Positions 44,496-44,855 of a stretch of 44,855 nucleotides of DNA are shown in pieces. Numbering within the stretch: position 1 is the first letter of the stretch; the number at the start of each line of letters is the position of its first letter. Made by a program: the position numbers and the translations under genes. The notes under the pieces were generated by a model. The model was not told the origin of the DNA. It worked only from the letters and a program-made list of their open reading frames with translations, and ran no database searches. The DNA is from a bacterium (lineage in GTDB: Bacteria > Cyanobacteriota > Vampirovibrionia > Obscuribacterales > JAKAZS01), in assembly GCA_021815785.1 (NCBI GenBank), contig JAKAZS010000012.1, positions 1 through 44,855 on the forward strand, in the 5' to 3' direction.

Positions 44496-44855
44496 TATTT
44501 TATCCCTTTTATAGCGTTATAAAGTTCTGTTAAAGTATAATTATGGTCAGATTCAATGCCCCATTGTTTTGATATCGTAAAGGTCTTATGGTCATTATTC
44601 AATCGCACATCCGTCATTACGTGACCGTCGTTACATAGGTTTAAAGTATTGTCATTTTCTTTATCTTTTAGGCAGCTTGAATGTACGAAAATTAATAAAC
44701 CTGGATTGGCTTTGATAGCTTTCAGCAAGTCATTAGGATTATTTATGGTTATTAAATTGTCAGACGTATTATTCACCGAACCGTAGATTAAGACTTTTGT
44801 GCTATTGCCATTGAGCTCATGGGCTAGCATGCTTAATTCACAAGCGTTTGGTGGC
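44495..44855 (-). CDS. Possible papain-fold peptidase, 5' part outside the window
   Basis: The last 119 codons of a larger gene; the frame stays open to the window edge, so the internal Met (44828-44830) need not be the start. At the edge it reads PNACELSMLAHELNG, like the Cys motif of papain/calpain-fold enzymes. DGHVMTDVRLNN and then FTISKQWG further on (~73-97 of the visible part) match the His and Asn/Asp-W-G positions. So a Cys-His peptidase-like fold is plausible but not proven. The small ORF downstream is coupled to it by TAATG. Confidence 0.4.
   Translation of the reverse strand, partial: PPNACELSMLAHELNGNSTKVLIYGSVNNTSDNLITINNPNDLLKAIKANPGLLIFVHSSCLKDKENDNTLNLCNDGHVMTDVRLNNDHKTFTISKQWGIESDHNYTLTELYNAIKGIK

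Overview
The window is AT-rich bacterial chromosome from a Gram-negative-type rod: it carries mreBCD with a class B transpeptidase, and several secreted proteins with Sec signal peptides. My best guess at the lineage is a non-photosynthetic relative of Cyanobacteria (Melainabacteria/Vampirovibrionia, possibly Obscuribacterales-like). The reasons are a Ser/Thr kinase with an N-terminal zinc ribbon, a YlqD-family protein, a cyanobacterial-type single-PDZ HtrA, a short primary-type sigma factor and the absence of photosynthesis genes. This is inference, at moderate confidence; no 16S sequence is present.

Layout. (1) 1-120: the 3' end of a 5S rRNA and its terminator. (2) 142-6721, minus strand: ArsR regulator, then a truncated MurF-like protein with an altered P-loop, dabB, dabA and a DUF6671 protein. 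The arsR and MurF-like genes each have a near-consensus sigma-70 promoter (TTGACA boxes) with related AT-rich dyads at or just downstream of the -10. I read this as an ArsR-controlled inorganic-carbon (DAB) operon with two unexpected partner genes. (3) 7029-12715: glycolate/lactate oxidase GlcD, a secreted TonB-C-like protein, TatD, HtrA and a zinc alcohol dehydrogenase. (4) 12839-17360, plus strand: two paralogous secreted octapeptide-repeat (predicted beta-solenoid) proteins, tightly followed by an FMN reductase, an MFS transporter and an ArsB-like permease. (5) 17618-25420: phosphoketolase, glycogen phosphorylase, acetate kinase and a GT-C type membrane glycosyltransferase. The first three form a route from glycogen via phosphorylated sugars and acetyl-phosphate to acetate plus ATP. 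(6) 25553-28351: aroC, pyrF and a coiled-coil protein. (7) 28716-35086, minus strand: a cell-wall elongation cluster (3-hydroxyacyl-CoA dehydrogenase, GT2, mreB, mreC, mreD, PBP2). (8) 35244-39235: a biotin carboxylase/BCCP fusion, ispF and a zinc-ribbon Ser/Thr kinase. (9) 39322-40631, minus strand: tRNA-Ile(GAU), tRNA-Ala(UGC) and nagA, with a duplicated relic of the nagA 3' end. (10) 40969-44855: the sigma factor, YlqD, two paralogous secreted proteins of unknown function, and a possible papain-fold peptidase cut by the window edge, followed by a coupled 52-aa ORF.

The strongest candidates for something undescribed are the ArsR/Mur-like/DabB/DabA/DUF6671 unit and the operon joining octapeptide-repeat proteins to ArsB-like efflux genes. 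No CRISPR array, insertion sequence or integrase was seen.
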